This document shows positions 1-8,401 of a DNA stretch of 64,000 nucleotides, one piece after another. The position numbers and the translations under genes were made by a program. The notes below the pieces were generated by a model. That model saw only the letters and a program-made list of their open reading frames with translations. It was not told the DNA's origin and did not search any database. The stretch is from Citricoccus sp. SGAir0253 (lineage in GTDB: Bacteria > Actinomycetota > Actinomycetes > Actinomycetales > Micrococcaceae). Position 1 is the first letter of the stretch. Each line of letters opens with the position of its first letter. The DNA lies in NCBI RefSeq assembly GCF_005877055.1, contig NZ_CP039424.1:3038001-3102000 (forward strand), read 5' to 3'.

Positions 1-346
1 TGTCCGGGGCCGCAGCCTCCAGCAGCCCGGGCACCGCGAGGGCTTCCCCGTCCCCGGGGGTGCCCTGGTAGGCGACCAGCACGTGGCGGCCGGCCGGCAG
101 CATGGTGATGACCAGTGCGGCGCCCTGCACGGCCTCCGGGCCGGAGCCGGCGATCTCCACGCCGGCGGCCCGGGCGGTCTCGAGCGCCTCGGGCACGAGG
201 TCGAAGCCGCGCACGCGGTAGCCGGCCGCCACCAGGTTGGCGGCCATCGGGGCGCCCATGTGGCCCAGGCCGATGAAGGCCACCTGCGGCAGCGCGGCGG
301 GGGCGGTGGTCTCGGGGACCGTGGGGGTCCCGGGGGTCTCGGTCAT
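1..346 (-). CDS. mmsB: 3-hydroxyisobutyrate dehydrogenase, N-terminal part (cut by window edge)
   Basis: Oxidises 3-hydroxyisobutyrate to methylmalonate semialdehyde with NAD in valine breakdown. Only about 115 residues are inside the window. They show a roughly 18-residue Pro/Thr-rich leader, then the Rossmann dinucleotide-binding motif IGLGHMGAPMAANL and the strand ending in VITMLP, both typical of beta-hydroxyacid dehydrogenases. Its ATG overlaps the stop codon of the upstream hydrolase gene (ATGA), so the two are translationally coupled. A second family member lies at 36339-37328. The family assignment is firm; the exact substrate rests on the neighbouring 3-hydroxyisobutyryl-CoA hydrolase. 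Confidence 0.85.
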   Translation of the reverse strand, partial: MTETPGTPTVPETTAPAALPQVAFIGLGHMGAPMAANLVAAGYRVRGFDLVPEALETARAAGVEIAGSGPEAVQGAALVITMLPAGRHVLVAYQGTPGDGEALAVPGLLEAAAPD

Positions 347-1434
347 GACAGGGCCTCCTCGACGGCCTCGGTGCGGGACGGGTGGGGTGCGGCGAAGACG
401 GCGGCGACGTCGGCGTCCCGCACGTCCTCGAGCGCGGCCGGGTCCCAGTGGGGATCGCGGTCCTTGTCCACGAGCTGGGCGCGGATGCCCTCGCTCATGT
501 CCGCGCTGCGGATCAGGTGGTGGGCCACCGTGCGGTCCTGGTCCAGCACCTCGTGCACCGAGCGCATCCGACCGGCCCGGCGCACGAGCTCGAGGGTGAC
601 CTTGACCGACGTCGGCGACTTGGCCCGGATGTGCGCGGCGGCCTCGGCGGCGGCCGGGTCGCCGTCGGCCTCCAGGGCGGCGACGATCTCCTCCGCCGTG
701 CCGGCCCGGTAGCACGCCTCGATCCACCGACGATGGGCCAGCAGGGGCGCGGCGGGCGGGTCGGTGGCGACGGCGGCGATCGCCGCGTCCGCCTCGAGCG
801 TCTCCAGCGCGGCGGCCAGCTCCGGCAGCCGCCCGGCGGGGACGTGGTGGTCCGCGAAGCCCAGCGCCACGGCGTCCGCACCGGTGACGTGCTGGGACGT
901 CAGCGCCATGTGCAGGCCGAAGCCGTCCGCGCGGGACAGCAGCCAGGACCCGCCGACGTCCGGGAAGAAGCCGATTCCGGTCTCCGGCATGCCGAGCCGG
1001 GTGCGCTCGGTGACGACCCGGTGGGAGCCGTGGGCGGAGATCCCCACGCCGCCGCCCAGGACGATGCCGTCCATGAACGCCACGAACGGCTTGGGGAAGT
1101 CCGCGATCTCCCCGTTCATCGTGTACTCGACGTCGAAGAACGCGTCCGCGTCCTCCGGGTGGCCCTCGGCCACCGTGCGGTGCAGGTTGACGATGTCCCC
1201 GCCGGCGCACAGCCCCCGTTCCCCGGCGCCCGTGACGAGGACCGTGCGCACGCCGTCGTCCTCGCGCCACCGCGCCAGCGCCTCCCGGACGGTGTCCACC
1301 ATGCCGGGGGTGAGCGCGTTGAGCGCCCGCGGGCGGTTCAGGACGAGGTGGCCCAGGCGCCCGGCGCGCCGGACGATCACCTCGGGCCCGTCCGCGGGGT
1401 CCGCGGCCGGCGTCGTGCTCGGTTCGGTGCTCAT
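343..1434 (-). CDS. 3-hydroxyisobutyryl-CoA hydrolase (enoyl-CoA hydratase/isomerase family)
   Basis: Crotonase-fold protein of 363 residues, the usual length of the HIBCH type rather than the ~260-residue hydratases. It would hydrolyse 3-hydroxyisobutyryl-CoA to the free acid, the step before MmsB. Visible are the oxyanion-hole segment CAGGDIVNLH near residue 76, GGGVGISAHG, and the HIBCH signature PETGIGFFPDVGGSWLLSR, which carries the acidic catalytic residues. A purine-rich site (GGAAGGGAA) precedes the ATG. It sits between the acyl-CoA dehydrogenase (40 bp upstream) and mmsB (overlap downstream), which supports the valine pathway. Plain enoyl-CoA hydratase activity is the alternative. 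Confidence 0.85.
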   Translation of the reverse strand: MSTEPSTTPAADPADGPEVIVRRAGRLGHLVLNRPRALNALTPGMVDTVREALARWREDDGVRTVLVTGAGERGLCAGGDIVNLHRTVAEGHPEDADAFFDVEYTMNGEIADFPKPFVAFMDGIVLGGGVGISAHGSHRVVTERTRLGMPETGIGFFPDVGGSWLLSRADGFGLHMALTSQHVTGADAVALGFADHHVPAGRLPELAAALETLEADAAIAAVATDPPAAPLLAHRRWIEACYRAGTAEEIVAALEADGDPAAAEAAAHIRAKSPTSVKVTLELVRRAGRMRSVHEVLDQDRTVAHHLIRSADMSEGIRAQLVDKDRDPHWDPAALEDVRDADVAAVFAAPHPSRTEAVEEALS

Positions 1435-1474
1435 GGATTCCCTTCCGCTCTCGGGGCCGGGCGGCCCCCGGATG

Positions 1475-2611
1475 TCAGGCGTCGACGAGCATGCGGCCGA
1501 CGATCAGCCGCATGATCTCGTTGGAGCCCTCGAGGATCTGGTGGACCCGCAGGTCCCGGACGAGCTTCTCCACCCCGTACTCGTGGAGGTAGCCGTAGCC
1601 GCCGTGCAGCTGCAGGGCGGCGTTGGCCACCTCGAAGCCGGCGTCCGTGGCCACCCTCTTGGCCATGGCGCACAGCCGGACCCGGTCCGGGTCCTGGCGG
1701 TCCAGGGCGTCCGCCGCCCGCATCAGCAGGGTGCGGGCCGCCTCGAGGCGCATGTCCATGTCCGCCAGGTCGAAGACGAGGGCCTGCTTGGTGGTCAGGG
1801 GGGCGCCGAAGGCCGTGCGCTCCTTGAGGTAGGCGGTCGCCTTCTCCAGCGCCGCCTGGCCGCCGCCGAGCGAGCACGCCCCGATGTTGATGCGCCCGCC
1901 GTTCAGGCCCTTCATGGCGATGTGGAACCCGTCCCCCTCCTCGCCGAGCCGGTGGGCCACCGGGACCCGGGCGTCCTCGAGGATGACCTGGCGCGTGGGC
2001 TGGGTGTTCCAGCCCATCTTCTTCTCGTTCGGCCCGAAGGACAGCCCGGGGGTGTCCGCGGGCACCACGAGGGTGGAGATGCCCTTGGCGCCGGTGTCCG
2101 CGGTGCGGCACATGACCACGTAGACGTCGGAGGAGCCCGCCCCGGAGATGAACTGCTTGACGCCGTTCACCACGTAGTGGTCCCCGTCCCGCACGGCCCG
2201 CGTGGTGAGCGCCGCCGCGTCCGAGCCGGCGCCGGGCTCGGTCAGGCAGTAGCTGCCCAGCCGGCCCATCCCGACCAGTTCGGGCACCCAGCGGGCCCGT
2301 TGCTCGTCCGTGCCGAACGAGTCGATCATCCAGACCACCATGTTGTGGATGGAGATGTAGGCGGCCAGCGCCGGATCGGCCTTGGCGAGCTCCTCGAAGA
2401 TGAGGACGGCGTCCTTGCGGTCCAGCCCCGCGCCGCCGTGCTCCTCGGACACGTAGATCCCGCCGAGCCCGAGCTCGCCGGCCTCGGCGAGCACGTCCAC
2501 GGGGAAGTGCTTCCGCGCGTCCCAGTCCAGGGCGTGCGGGGCGATCCGCTGGTCGGCGAAGCCGCGCACGGCCTCGACCAGGGCCTGCTGGTCCTCGGTG
2601 ACTCGGTACAT
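1475..2611 (-). CDS. acyl-CoA dehydrogenase, probably isobutyryl-CoA dehydrogenase
   Basis: FAD enzyme of 378 residues that desaturates a short acyl-CoA and passes electrons to ETF. The family blocks are present: CLTEPGAGSDAAAL, FISGAGSSDVYVVM with the flavin-binding context, LHGGYGYLHEYGVEKLVRDLRV, and LEGSNEIMRL near the C-terminus, whose Glu is at the position of the catalytic base in this family. The ATG (MYRVTEDQQ) was chosen over a much longer open frame because a GGAAGGAC site lies 8 nt upstream and the homologous fold begins here. Immediate neighbours (HIBCH, MmsB) point to isobutyryl-CoA; isovaleryl-CoA or 2-methylbutyryl-CoA remain possible. Confidence 0.87.
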   Translation of the reverse strand: MYRVTEDQQALVEAVRGFADQRIAPHALDWDARKHFPVDVLAEAGELGLGGIYVSEEHGGAGLDRKDAVLIFEELAKADPALAAYISIHNMVVWMIDSFGTDEQRARWVPELVGMGRLGSYCLTEPGAGSDAAALTTRAVRDGDHYVVNGVKQFISGAGSSDVYVVMCRTADTGAKGISTLVVPADTPGLSFGPNEKKMGWNTQPTRQVILEDARVPVAHRLGEEGDGFHIAMKGLNGGRINIGACSLGGGQAALEKATAYLKERTAFGAPLTTKQALVFDLADMDMRLEAARTLLMRAADALDRQDPDRVRLCAMAKRVATDAGFEVANAALQLHGGYGYLHEYGVEKLVRDLRVHQILEGSNEIMRLIVGRMLVDA

Positions 2612-2652
2612 GACGTCAGTCCTTCCTCCAGGCCCGGGGTGCGGGGCCGGGG

Positions 2653-4575
2653 CTACTTGGTGACCTTGCCCATCCGGGTGGCGAGGGGCGTGGTGAACAG
2701 CGGTCGGGTGAGGAACCAGGCCGCGGCGATCACGACCAGCGAGCCCAGGAAGACCACCAGCCCCCACCAGTCCGCCACGTCCCGCGAGGTGTACATGTGG
2801 TTCAGGTTCCGCAGCGCCCCGGTGAAGAACACCAGGAACACGTGCACGGCGGTGAACGCCACGAAGTAGAGCATCACCGGGAAGTGCAGCGCCCGCGCCC
2901 ACTCCACCGGGTACGCCCGGTTCAGCCGCTCGGCCCGCTCCGGCCACCACGTGGAGATCCGCACCCCGGTGGCGATCGCCAGCGGGGCGGCCACGAACAC
3001 GGTGAGGAAGTAGGTGAAGGACTGCAGCGCGTTGTAGTGCACCCACCCGTTCTCCGTGGGCCAGTCCAGGGAGGCGTACTGGATCGCGGTGGAGGCCATG
3101 TGCGGCACCACGTCCCAGCTGGTCGGCACGATCCGCGCCCAGTGCCCGGTGACCAGCAGCAGCACGACGAACACCAGCCCGTTGGCCACCCACAGCACGT
3201 CCAGCACCTGGTGCAGCCACTGGGTCAGGGACACCTTCTTCGGGGTGTTCCCCGCCGGGGAGAAGAACGAGCCCTGCCTCGCCGTCCAGTAGGCCGGGGG
3301 CTTGCGCTCGGTGCGCACCTGCAGGCCGGTGCGGATGATCAGCACGATGAAGAACATGTTCAGGAAGTGCTGCCAGCCCAGCCACGCCGGGATCCCCACC
3401 GGGGCGTCCGCCGGCTGGGTGGCGTGCCCGTCGTAGGCGGCGATGAACTCCGCCACCGGGTCCAGCGTGCGCAGCCACCGGGCGGCGAGCACCACCAGGG
3501 CGGCCACCACCACCAGCACCGCGGTGATGACCACCGGCCGCACCCACGGGCGGGCCGGCCTCGCCGGGGTCGCCGCCCCCGCCGGACCCGGGGTGCCCGC
3601 CCGGCCCACCGGACCGGACGGGGCCGCAGCAGCGGCCGGACCTGCCGGGCGGGCAGCGGCTGCCGCGGCCGGGGCACCCATCCGGGTGCCCCCACGGGCG
3701 GTTCCCGACGCCGGCCCGGGCGCCACCGGGGTGTCCGGCCCAGTAGCGTCGGCGGCGGGGGACGGGGCCCCCGCGGTCGCCGGGGCGCTGCGGGCGGCAC
3801 CCATCCGCGTCCGGCCGGACGGCGTGCCGGCCGCCTCGGACGCCGGCACGGGGGCGGCCGGGGCATCCGCCGGGACGGAAGCGGCCGGGGTCGCCGTCAC
3901 CGGCCGTGCCGCCGGGGTCCGGCCCATGCGGGTCTTCGTGCCCGGCGCGGGAACGGACGGCTGGGCCTCCTGCGTCGCCGGGGCGGCCGGAGCGGAGGCC
4001 GACACCGCGGCAGCGGGGGCCGAGCCCATGCGGGTCCTGGCCGGGGGCGCCGGGGCCGCCGCGGACGCAGGGGTCGTCGCGGGGGCCGCGTCATCACCGG
4101 CCGCCGGGCGGGCGGGCGCGGCCGGGGCGCCCCCCATCCGCGTCCTCGTGCCGCCCATCCTGGTCTTCACGGGCGGCATCGCCCCGTCTCCCGAGGGCGC
4201 CGGGGCCGCTGACACCGCGGCCTGGGGGGCGGACGACGGCGAGGCCCCGGCGTCGGGGGAGTCCGGCCGTGCGGTGACCGCGGGCGCCGCGGGCGTCGAG
4301 CCCGCCGTGGCCTGTCCGGAATCGAGGGGCCGGGGCGCCCCGCCCATGCGGGTCTTGCGCACCGGGGCGGCGGACGCCGCCTCCGGTGAGGGTGCCGCCG
4401 CAGGAGGCGCGGCGCCCTGCGCCGGCTCGGGCCGGGCCTCGTCGCCGCCGGCCGGGGCCGCAGGCGTCCCGGACCCGCCCTCCGGCTGCCGCAGCGGGGT
4501 GTACCCGGCCATGCGGCGCCGGGCAGGGCCCCGGGCCCCGGCGGGGTCCTGCGGCGCGTCGTTCTCGGTGGTCAT
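2653..4575 (-). CDS. membrane cytochrome b (b561/Ni-hydrogenase b type) with TRMG-repeat N-terminal region
   Basis: 640 residues. The first ~350 are Ala/Pro-rich and probably disordered, and carry seven K/R-T-R-M-G-type motifs plus a degenerate RRRMAG near residue 19. Then comes a membrane anchor ([20 protein letters not shown]) and about five further hydrophobic segments containing several His residues in membrane context (WQHFLN, QWLHQV, RALHFPV, TAVHVF), suited to b-haem ligation. The last ten residues repeat the motif again (ATRMGKVTK). It lies between the acyl-CoA dehydrogenase (41 bp gap) and etfA (43 bp gap). By inference it could take electrons from ETF to the quinone pool. No exact family name is claimed beyond cytochrome b/b6-like. 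Confidence 0.75.
   Translation of the reverse strand: MTTENDAPQDPAGARGPARRRMAGYTPLRQPEGGSGTPAAPAGGDEARPEPAQGAAPPAAAPSPEAASAAPVRKTRMGGAPRPLDSGQATAGSTPAAPAVTARPDSPDAGASPSSAPQAAVSAAPAPSGDGAMPPVKTRMGGTRTRMGGAPAAPARPAAGDDAAPATTPASAAAPAPPARTRMGSAPAAAVSASAPAAPATQEAQPSVPAPGTKTRMGRTPAARPVTATPAASVPADAPAAPVPASEAAGTPSGRTRMGAARSAPATAGAPSPAADATGPDTPVAPGPASGTARGGTRMGAPAAAAAARPAGPAAAAAPSGPVGRAGTPGPAGAATPARPARPWVRPVVITAVLVVVAALVVLAARWLRTLDPVAEFIAAYDGHATQPADAPVGIPAWLGWQHFLNMFFIVLIIRTGLQVRTERKPPAYWTARQGSFFSPAGNTPKKVSLTQWLHQVLDVLWVANGLVFVVLLLVTGHWARIVPTSWDVVPHMASTAIQYASLDWPTENGWVHYNALQSFTYFLTVFVAAPLAIATGVRISTWWPERAERLNRAYPVEWARALHFPVMLYFVAFTAVHVFLVFFTGALRNLNHMYTSRDVADWWGLVVFLGSLVVIAAAWFLTRPLFTTPLATRMGKVTK
3655..4525 (-). 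repeat. dispersed repeats encoding TRMG motifs in the cytochrome b gene
   Basis: Seven copies of a short block encoding (K/R/G)TRMG(G/S/R/A), plus one degenerate RRRMAG copy, are spread 4 to ~60 residues apart within the Ala/Pro-rich part of the gene. Codon use differs between copies (the plus strand reads ccatccgcgtc, ccatgcgggtc, ccatccgggtg), so the peptide motif is conserved rather than the DNA. An eighth TRMG is encoded at the extreme 3-prime end of the same gene, outside this interval. Confidence 0.85.
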
Positions 4576-4618
4576 GGGGCGGTCCGTTCCTTCGTCCGGG
4601 TCGGCGGGGGTTCGCGGG

Positions 4619-5608
4619 TCAGCCGCGGCGGGCGTTGATCTCCTCGACGAGCTGGGGGACGACGGTGAAGAGGTCCCCCACGATGCCGAAGTCCGCGATC
4701 TCGAAGATCGGGGCGTCCTCGTCCTTGTTGATCGCCACGATGGTCTTGGAGGTCTGCATGCCCGAGCGGTGCTGGATGGCCCCGGAGATCCCCAGCGCCA
4801 CGTAGAGGTCCGGGGTGACCGAGATGCCGGTCTGGCCCACCTGGTAGTGCTGCGGCACGTACCCGGCATCGACGGCGGCGCGGGAGGCGCCCACCGCGGC
4901 CCCGAGGGCGTCGGCGAGCTGCTCGACGATCTCGAAGTTCTCCTTCGAGCCGACCCCGCGCCCGCCGGAGACCACGGCCTTGGCCCCGCGCAGCACCGGT
5001 CGGCCGGTGGCGGCCGGGGCGTCCGTGGCGGCATCGATCCTCGCCCCGGGGCCGGCGGCGGTGGCCACGGGGGCGGTGCGCACCTCCGGGCTCGCCACGG
5101 CCTCGGCGCGGGCGTCGACCGAGCCGGGCCGGACCGTGACGATCATCAGCCCGCCCTCCACGGTGGACTCGGTGGTGAAGTCCCCGCCGAACACCGCGTG
5201 CACGGCGATGACCTCCTGGCCCTCGGCGTCCCAGCGCACGCCGACCGCGTCCGCGGCGATCGCCCCGTTGGCCACGATCGCCAGGCGACCGGCCACCGCC
5301 TTGGAGTCGTTCGTCGCCGGCAGCAGCGCCACCTGCGCCCCGTAGGCCCGGGCGGCGTCGGCCAGGGCGCCGACCTGGGCGGTGCCCAGCTCGGCGGCCG
5401 CGGCCTCGGACTCGGCCATGTACACGTGCACCGCGCCGAGCTCCCCCAGCCGGGACGCCAGCGCCTGCCCGGCCCCGCCGGGGGCCGCCACCACCACGGC
5501 CACGGGGGTGCCCACCTGGGCGGCGGCACCCAGCAGGGAGGCGGCGGTGGACTTGGGCGTCCCGTCGGTGGTGGTCTCGATCAGGACAACGACGTTTCCA
5601 GCGGTCAT
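4619..5608 (-). CDS. etfA: electron transfer flavoprotein alpha subunit
   Basis: 329 residues; binds FAD and, with EtfB, carries electrons from acyl-CoA dehydrogenases to the membrane. The C-terminal FAD domain shows the family signature [18 protein letters not shown] followed by [17 protein letters not shown] and ADFGIVGDL, and the [12 protein letters not shown] loop. The N-terminal domain ends in a Pro/Ala-rich linker around residue 200. It is 122 bp downstream of etfB and 43 bp upstream of the cytochrome b gene, all on one strand. Confidence 0.96.
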   Translation of the reverse strand: MTAGNVVVLIETTTDGTPKSTAASLLGAAAQVGTPVAVVVAAPGGAGQALASRLGELGAVHVYMAESEAAAAELGTAQVGALADAARAYGAQVALLPATNDSKAVAGRLAIVANGAIAADAVGVRWDAEGQEVIAVHAVFGGDFTTESTVEGGLMIVTVRPGSVDARAEAVASPEVRTAPVATAAGPGARIDAATDAPAATGRPVLRGAKAVVSGGRGVGSKENFEIVEQLADALGAAVGASRAAVDAGYVPQHYQVGQTGISVTPDLYVALGISGAIQHRSGMQTSKTIVAINKDEDAPIFEIADFGIVGDLFTVVPQLVEEINARRG

Positions 5609-5730
5609 GAGCGTGCTTCCTTCGCCTTCTCAGGTCTTCACGTGGTGGGTCTGTGGAGCGGGTACGGAGCGGGAGCCGGGTCGCGGCGGCCGGCACCCCG
5701 GCGGGGCGGCCGGCGGCGTCCGGCGGCGGT

Positions 5731-6513
5731 TCAGAGCAGCCTGTTCGCGGCCAGGAAGTCGGCCAGCTGGGCCGCCGCGGTGCCGTCGTCGGTGACCTTC
5801 GGCCCGGCCTGCTTCACCGGCCGGGCCGTGGCCGAGACCATCACCGAGCGCACGCCGGCCGCCTCCGGGCCCGCCTGGATGCCCAGGTCCGCCAGGGACC
5901 ACGTGTCCACCGGCTTCTTCTTCGCCGCCATGATCCCCTTGAAGTTGGGGAACCGCGCCTCGGCGGACTTCTCCGTCACGGACACCACCGCCGGCAGCGG
6001 CGCGGACAGGGACACCGTGCCCCCGTCCACCTGGGCGGTGCCCGAGACACCGTCCGCGGCGAGGGTGACCTCGTCCAGGCCCGGCAGCACCGGCACGCCC
6101 AACACCTCGGCGACCATGGCGGGGATCATCCCGCCCCGGCCGTCCGTGGCCTCGTTGCCGGCCACCACCAGGTCCACCCCGCCGATCTTCTGCACCGCGG
6201 CGGCCAGCACGCGGGCGGTCTGGACCATGTCCGAGCCGGCCAGTGCCGGGTCCGTGACCAGCACCCCGGCGTCCGCGCCCATCGACAGCAGCTTGCGCAC
6301 CGTCTTGGTCGAGTCCTCCAGGCCCATCGTCAGCACCACGATCTCGGTGTCCTTCTGGGCGTCCTTGTACTGCAGGGCCGACTCCAGGGCCCGCTCGTTG
6401 ATCTCGTCCGGCACCGGCTCCGAGGCCGACCGGTCCAGCATCCCGGACTCCAGGTCGATCTTCCGGTCCGACCAGGTGTCCGGAACCTGCTTGGCCAACA
6501 CGACGATTCTCAC
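5731..6513 (-). CDS. etfB: electron transfer flavoprotein beta subunit
   Basis: 260 residues starting from GTG (MRIVVLAKQVPDTW), chosen because an AAGGAG site lies 8 nt upstream and homologues begin at this conserved strand; an upstream ATG would add a non-conserved proline-rich leader. The segment VVAGNEATDGRGGMIPAMVA is the beta-subunit nucleotide-binding region, and the C-terminal part ends in the region that contacts EtfA. First gene of the collinear run that ends with mmsB. It is divergent from the acyl-CoA synthetase at 6638, across a control region containing a direct repeat. Confidence 0.95.
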   Translation of the reverse strand: MRIVVLAKQVPDTWSDRKIDLESGMLDRSASEPVPDEINERALESALQYKDAQKDTEIVVLTMGLEDSTKTVRKLLSMGADAGVLVTDPALAGSDMVQTARVLAAAVQKIGGVDLVVAGNEATDGRGGMIPAMVAEVLGVPVLPGLDEVTLAADGVSGTAQVDGGTVSLSAPLPAVVSVTEKSAEARFPNFKGIMAAKKKPVDTWSLADLGIQAGPEAAGVRSVMVSATARPVKQAGPKVTDDGTAAAQLADFLAANRLL

Positions 6514-6571
6514 GGGGCGATCTCCTTGCCACACGGGCGATGGGGGACGGTGCGGGGGTCTGGGCCACAAC

Positions 6572-6606
6572 TTACTAGGGCATCCATCTATTTACTAGGT
6601 CTTCCA
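6572..6606. promoter_or_regulatory. candidate operator: two TTACTAGG direct repeats between etfB and the acyl-CoA synthetase
   Basis: TTACTAGGGCATCCA at 6572-6586 and TTACTAGGTCTTCCA at 6592-6606 match at 13 of 15 positions. They start exactly 20 bp apart, about two helical turns, and lie between two divergent promoters. This would suit a regulator bound side by side on one DNA face. The regulator is unknown; the nearest TetR gene is at 14572. Confidence 0.45.
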
Positions 6607-6624
6607 AGCAAATGCGGCGATCCG

Positions 6625-6630
6625 TATGCT
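6625..6630 (+). promoter_or_regulatory. -10 box of the acyl-CoA synthetase gene (leaderless)
   Basis: TATGCT lies 7 nt before the ATG at 6638, so transcription should begin at or next to the start codon. A weak TTCCAA at 6602-6607 stands 17 bp upstream as a possible -35. Confidence 0.45.
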
Positions 6631-6637
6631 CTCCGCC

Positions 6638-8401
6638 ATGACCCCTGAGTCCCCCGCCCTGGCCCTGCGCCGCGCCCGCGACATCCTGCTCGAGTCCCGC
6701 ACGGACCCCACGGCCGCCTACGAGGCGTTCCGGTGGCCCCGGTTCGAGCACTTCAACTTCGCCGCCGACTGGATCGACCACGTCGCCGCCGGCGAGCGCG
6801 GCCACCAGGCCGCCCTCGTCATCACGGAGGAGGACGGCTCGGGCGAGCGGCGCACCTATCGCGAGCTGGCAGCCCGGTCCCGGCAGGTCGCGGCGTGGCT
6901 GGACGGGATCGGCGTGCGGCGCGGGGACCACGTGATCGTCATGCTCGGCAACCAGGTGGAGCTGTGGGAGGTCATGCTCGCGTGCTTCCGGCTCGGCGCC
7001 CCGGTGATCCCCTCCACCATCATGCTCGGCCCGGCCGACCTCGCCGACCGCGTGGAACGGGGACGGGCCTCGTGGGTCGTCACCACCGGCACGGAGGCCC
7101 CCAAGTTCGACGAGGTGCCCGGGGACCTCCAGCTCGTCCAGGTCGGCCCCCGGCCCGACGGCGGCGGCCACCGGCCCGCGCACGACTGGCAGGACTCCTT
7201 CGCGGCCCCGGAGGACTTCCGCCTCGCGGAGCCGACCCGCGCCGACGAGACGATGCTGCTGTACTTCACCTCGGGCACCACGTCCAAGGCCAAGCTCGTG
7301 GAGCACACGCACACCTCCTATCCCGTGGGACACCTCTCCACGCTGTACTGGATCGGCCTCGAACCCGGGGACGTCCACCTCAACGTCGCCTCCCCCGGCT
7401 GGGCCAAGCACGCGTGGTCCAACCTCTTCGCGCCGTTCCTGGCCGAGGCCACGGTCTTCCTCCACAACTACGGCCGGTTCGACGCCAAGGCCCTGATGCG
7501 GCAGATGGACCGCGAGGGCGTCACGAGCTTCTGCGCCCCGCCGACCGTGTGGCGGATGCTCATCCAGGCGGACCTGGGCCAGCTCGAGCACCCGCCCACC
7601 AAGGTCGTCGCGGCGGGCGAGCCGCTCAACCCCGAGGTCATCGCGCAGGTGGAGCGGGCCTGGGGCACCCAGGTCCGGGACGGCTACGGGCAGACCGAGA
7701 CCACCCTCCAGGTGGCCAACACCCCCGGCCAGCCGGTCCGCCCCGGAGCGATGGGCAAGCCCCTGCCGGGCTACGACGTCGTCCTCATCGACCCGGACAC
7801 GGACGCGGAGACGGACGGCACCGGGGAGCTGTGCCTGCGCCTGGACCCGCGGCCGGTGGGGCTGACCCCGGGCTACTGGGGCGACGAGCAGCGCACGGCG
7901 GAGGCCTTCCGCGGCGGCGTCTACCACACGGGGGACCTCGTGAGCCGGGACGCGGACGGCACCATCACCTACGTGGGCCGTACGGACGACGTGTTCAAGG
8001 CCTCCGACTACCGCCTCTCCCCGTTCGAGCTGGAGTCGGCGGTGATCGAGCACCCCGCGGTGGCCGAGGCCGCCGTCGTCCCGTCCCCGGACCCGATCCG
8101 GCTCGCCGTGCCCAAGGCCTACGTCCGCCTCGCCGAGGGCTGGGCGCCGGACGAGGAGACGGCCCGGTCCATCCTGCAGCACTGCCGGGACACCCTGGCG
8201 CCCTACAAGCGGATCCGCCGCCTGGAGTTCCACGAGCTGCCCAAGACCGTCTCCGGGAAGATCCGGCGCATCGAGCTGCGCCGGCGGGAGGAGCAGGTCC
8301 ATCCCGACGGCGGTGCGGCCCCCGGGATCTCCCCGTCCGGCCCGGACGGGGTCGAGTACACCGACGACCTCCTGCGCCAGGACGCCGGGGCGGAGACGTG
8401 A
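6638..8401 (+). CDS. AMP-dependent acyl-CoA synthetase (medium-chain/benzoate-like)
   Basis: 587 residues; activates a carboxylic acid to its acyl-CoA through an acyl-adenylate. P-loop YFTSGTTSKAK at ~209, GYGQTETT near 349, YHTGDLVSRD, and the C-terminal PKTVSGKIRR whose Lys (~541) is the adenylation lysine. The start was set at the second ATG: the first (6626) lies inside a TATGCT -10 box, and there is no ribosome site, so the mRNA is probably leaderless. The stop overlaps the next gene (GTGA). The substrate cannot be read from sequence; the context suggests branched or aromatic short acids feeding the adjacent acyl-CoA pathways. Confidence 0.88.
   Translation: MTPESPALALRRARDILLESRTDPTAAYEAFRWPRFEHFNFAADWIDHVAAGERGHQAALVITEEDGSGERRTYRELAARSRQVAAWLDGIGVRRGDHVIVMLGNQVELWEVMLACFRLGAPVIPSTIMLGPADLADRVERGRASWVVTTGTEAPKFDEVPGDLQLVQVGPRPDGGGHRPAHDWQDSFAAPEDFRLAEPTRADETMLLYFTSGTTSKAKLVEHTHTSYPVGHLSTLYWIGLEPGDVHLNVASPGWAKHAWSNLFAPFLAEATVFLHNYGRFDAKALMRQMDREGVTSFCAPPTVWRMLIQADLGQLEHPPTKVVAAGEPLNPEVIAQVERAWGTQVRDGYGQTETTLQVANTPGQPVRPGAMGKPLPGYDVVLIDPDTDAETDGTGELCLRLDPRPVGLTPGYWGDEQRTAEAFRGGVYHTGDLVSRDADGTITYVGRTDDVFKASDYRLSPFELESAVIEHPAVAEAAVVPSPDPIRLAVPKAYVRLAEGWAPDEETARSILQHCRDTLAPYKRIRRLEFHELPKTVSGKIRRIELRRREEQVHPDGGAAPGISPSGPDGVEYTDDLLRQDAGAET

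Noticed and set aside
3655-4525. Spaced short repeats that could suggest a CRISPR array
   Set aside because: Copies are irregularly spaced, differ in codons and are in frame within a protein gene; no cas genes.
3443-6598. Open frame of 1051 codons on the plus strand opposite the cytochrome b, etfA and etfB genes
   Set aside because: Antisense to confidently identified genes; no start signal or recognisable domain.
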